Part shown: one piece after another, positions 6,367 through 6,520 of the stretch
How the letters are laid out: every line of letters begins with the position of its first letter
Numbering within the stretch: the stretch's first letter is position 1
Source of the DNA: JBBQIY01 sp964618405
GTDB lineage: Bacteria > Verrucomicrobiota > Kiritimatiellia > RFP12 > UBA3636
Direction: 5' to 3'
DNA: 6,520 nt
NCBI GenBank assembly: GCA_964618405.1
Contig: CAZUAY010000222.1
Coordinates: 1 to 6,520, forward strand
Notes under the pieces: generated by a model
What the model was told of the DNA's origin: nothing
What the model saw: the letters and a program-made list of their open reading frames with translations, nothing else
The model's database searches: none
Translations under genes and position numbers: made by a program

Positions 6367-6415
6367 GATGTTGATAAGCGCAATTTTACTACCGTAATGG
6401 CTTTTTGTCAACATC
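6367..6415. repeat. Inverted repeat flanking the kinase promoter (operator-like)
   Basis: GATGTTGA (6367-6374) and TCAACATC (6408-6415) are perfect inverted copies; extended to 10 bases they still match at 9 positions. One arm covers the -35 box, the other the predicted transcription start. Arm centres are 41 bp apart, close to four helical turns. This suggests a two-site repressor operator; the regulator is unknown. Confidence 0.45.
6383..6411 (-). promoter_or_regulatory. Sigma70-type promoter of the kinase gene
   Basis: On the minus strand a perfect TTGACA (6411-6406) is followed by a 17-bp spacer and TAAAAT (6388-6383), one mismatch from the -10 consensus. The predicted transcription start near 6376 gives a leader of about 32 nt. 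The -35 box and spacer overlap the last codons of the upstream partial gene, and the -10 box begins directly after its TAG stop. No equally good promoter was seen for the three genes downstream. Confidence 0.8.
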
Positions 6416-6520
6416 GAGTAAAACAAAACAAGAATCGTAATCGGTCAGCCCTCGGGGGGAGGTAAGAAAATATTTTGCGAGGGTGACGCCTGAGATCTGC
6501 TCTGCTGTGCTATCAACCCA
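6389..6520 (-). CDS. C-terminus of an unrecognised protein (5' partial)
   Basis: A leftward frame is open from the right edge for 43 codons and ends at TAG 6391-6389. The peptide is protein-like (WVDSTAEQISGVTLAK, YFLTSPRGLTDYDS, CFVLLDVDKKPLR), with a mixed hydrophobic and charged composition. The other two minus-strand frames stop sooner: one at its second codon, the other after 24 codons with a low-complexity Pro/Ser/Gln sequence. I do not recognise the family. The stop sits directly against the -10 box of the kinase promoter, so the kinase could be transcribed both from its own promoter and by readthrough from this gene. An open frame this long can occur by chance, so it is a probable but unproven gene end. 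Confidence 0.5.
   Translation of the reverse strand, partial: WVDSTAEQISGVTLAKYFLTSPRGLTDYDSCFVLLDVDKKPLR

Noticed and set aside
6345..6383. TTG start at 6383 for the kinase
   Set aside because: The TTG overlaps the -10 hexamer, upstream of the predicted transcript start; ATG 6344 has a spaced Shine-Dalgarno sequence.

Overview
The window most resembles a member of the PVC superphylum (Verrucomicrobiota/Kiritimatiellota-like), probably from an environmental genome. This is an inference from the gene families: a DUF3494 'ice-binding-like' protein with a PEP-CTERM sorting tail, a large secreted DUF4838 protein with a CBM9-like C-terminus, and a Gly-rich beta-helix protein ending in a choice-of-anchor-Q-type segment. 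No rRNA, tRNA, CRISPR array or complete mobile element was seen, so the taxonomy is tentative.

Left end (1-681): the 3' part of a rightward DUF3494/PEP-CTERM gene enters from the edge. Overlapping its last codons in another frame is a short relic of an IS transposase C-terminus, roughly 510-665. This relic accounts for most of the otherwise gene-free gap before the next gene.

Middle (682-4634): two leftward genes for exported proteins. One is an 837-residue DUF4838 protein (GH67N-like N-terminus, DUF4838 core, CBM9-like C-terminus). The other, upstream of it, is a 440-residue right-handed beta-helix protein. They are separated by 116 bp that carries a ribosome binding site for the DUF4838 gene and, facing the opposite way, a hairpin followed by T9. 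The pair looks like extracellular polysaccharide binding or degradation, but no substrate can be read from the sequence.

Right end (4669-6520): two further leftward genes encode cytoplasmic proteins. They are a deaminase-less RibD C-terminal (dihydrofolate-reductase-like) reductase, whose last codons contain an AGGAG ahead of the beta-helix gene, and a small protein-kinase-fold phosphotransferase of the Kdo/InaA/RIO-like type. The kinase gene has a very good sigma70-type promoter (TTGACA, 17 bp, TAAAAT) lying at the end of an unrecognised upstream gene that runs off the window. Matching half-sites of an inverted repeat sit over its -35 box and its predicted start of transcription. All four complete genes and the right-hand partial gene point left, so readthrough from the kinase promoter into the downstream genes is possible. 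The visible functions do not suggest one pathway.

No clearly new multi-gene system is evident. The best leads are the operator-like repeat at the kinase promoter, the start-codon anomaly of the beta-helix gene, and the transposase relic abutting the sorting tail.
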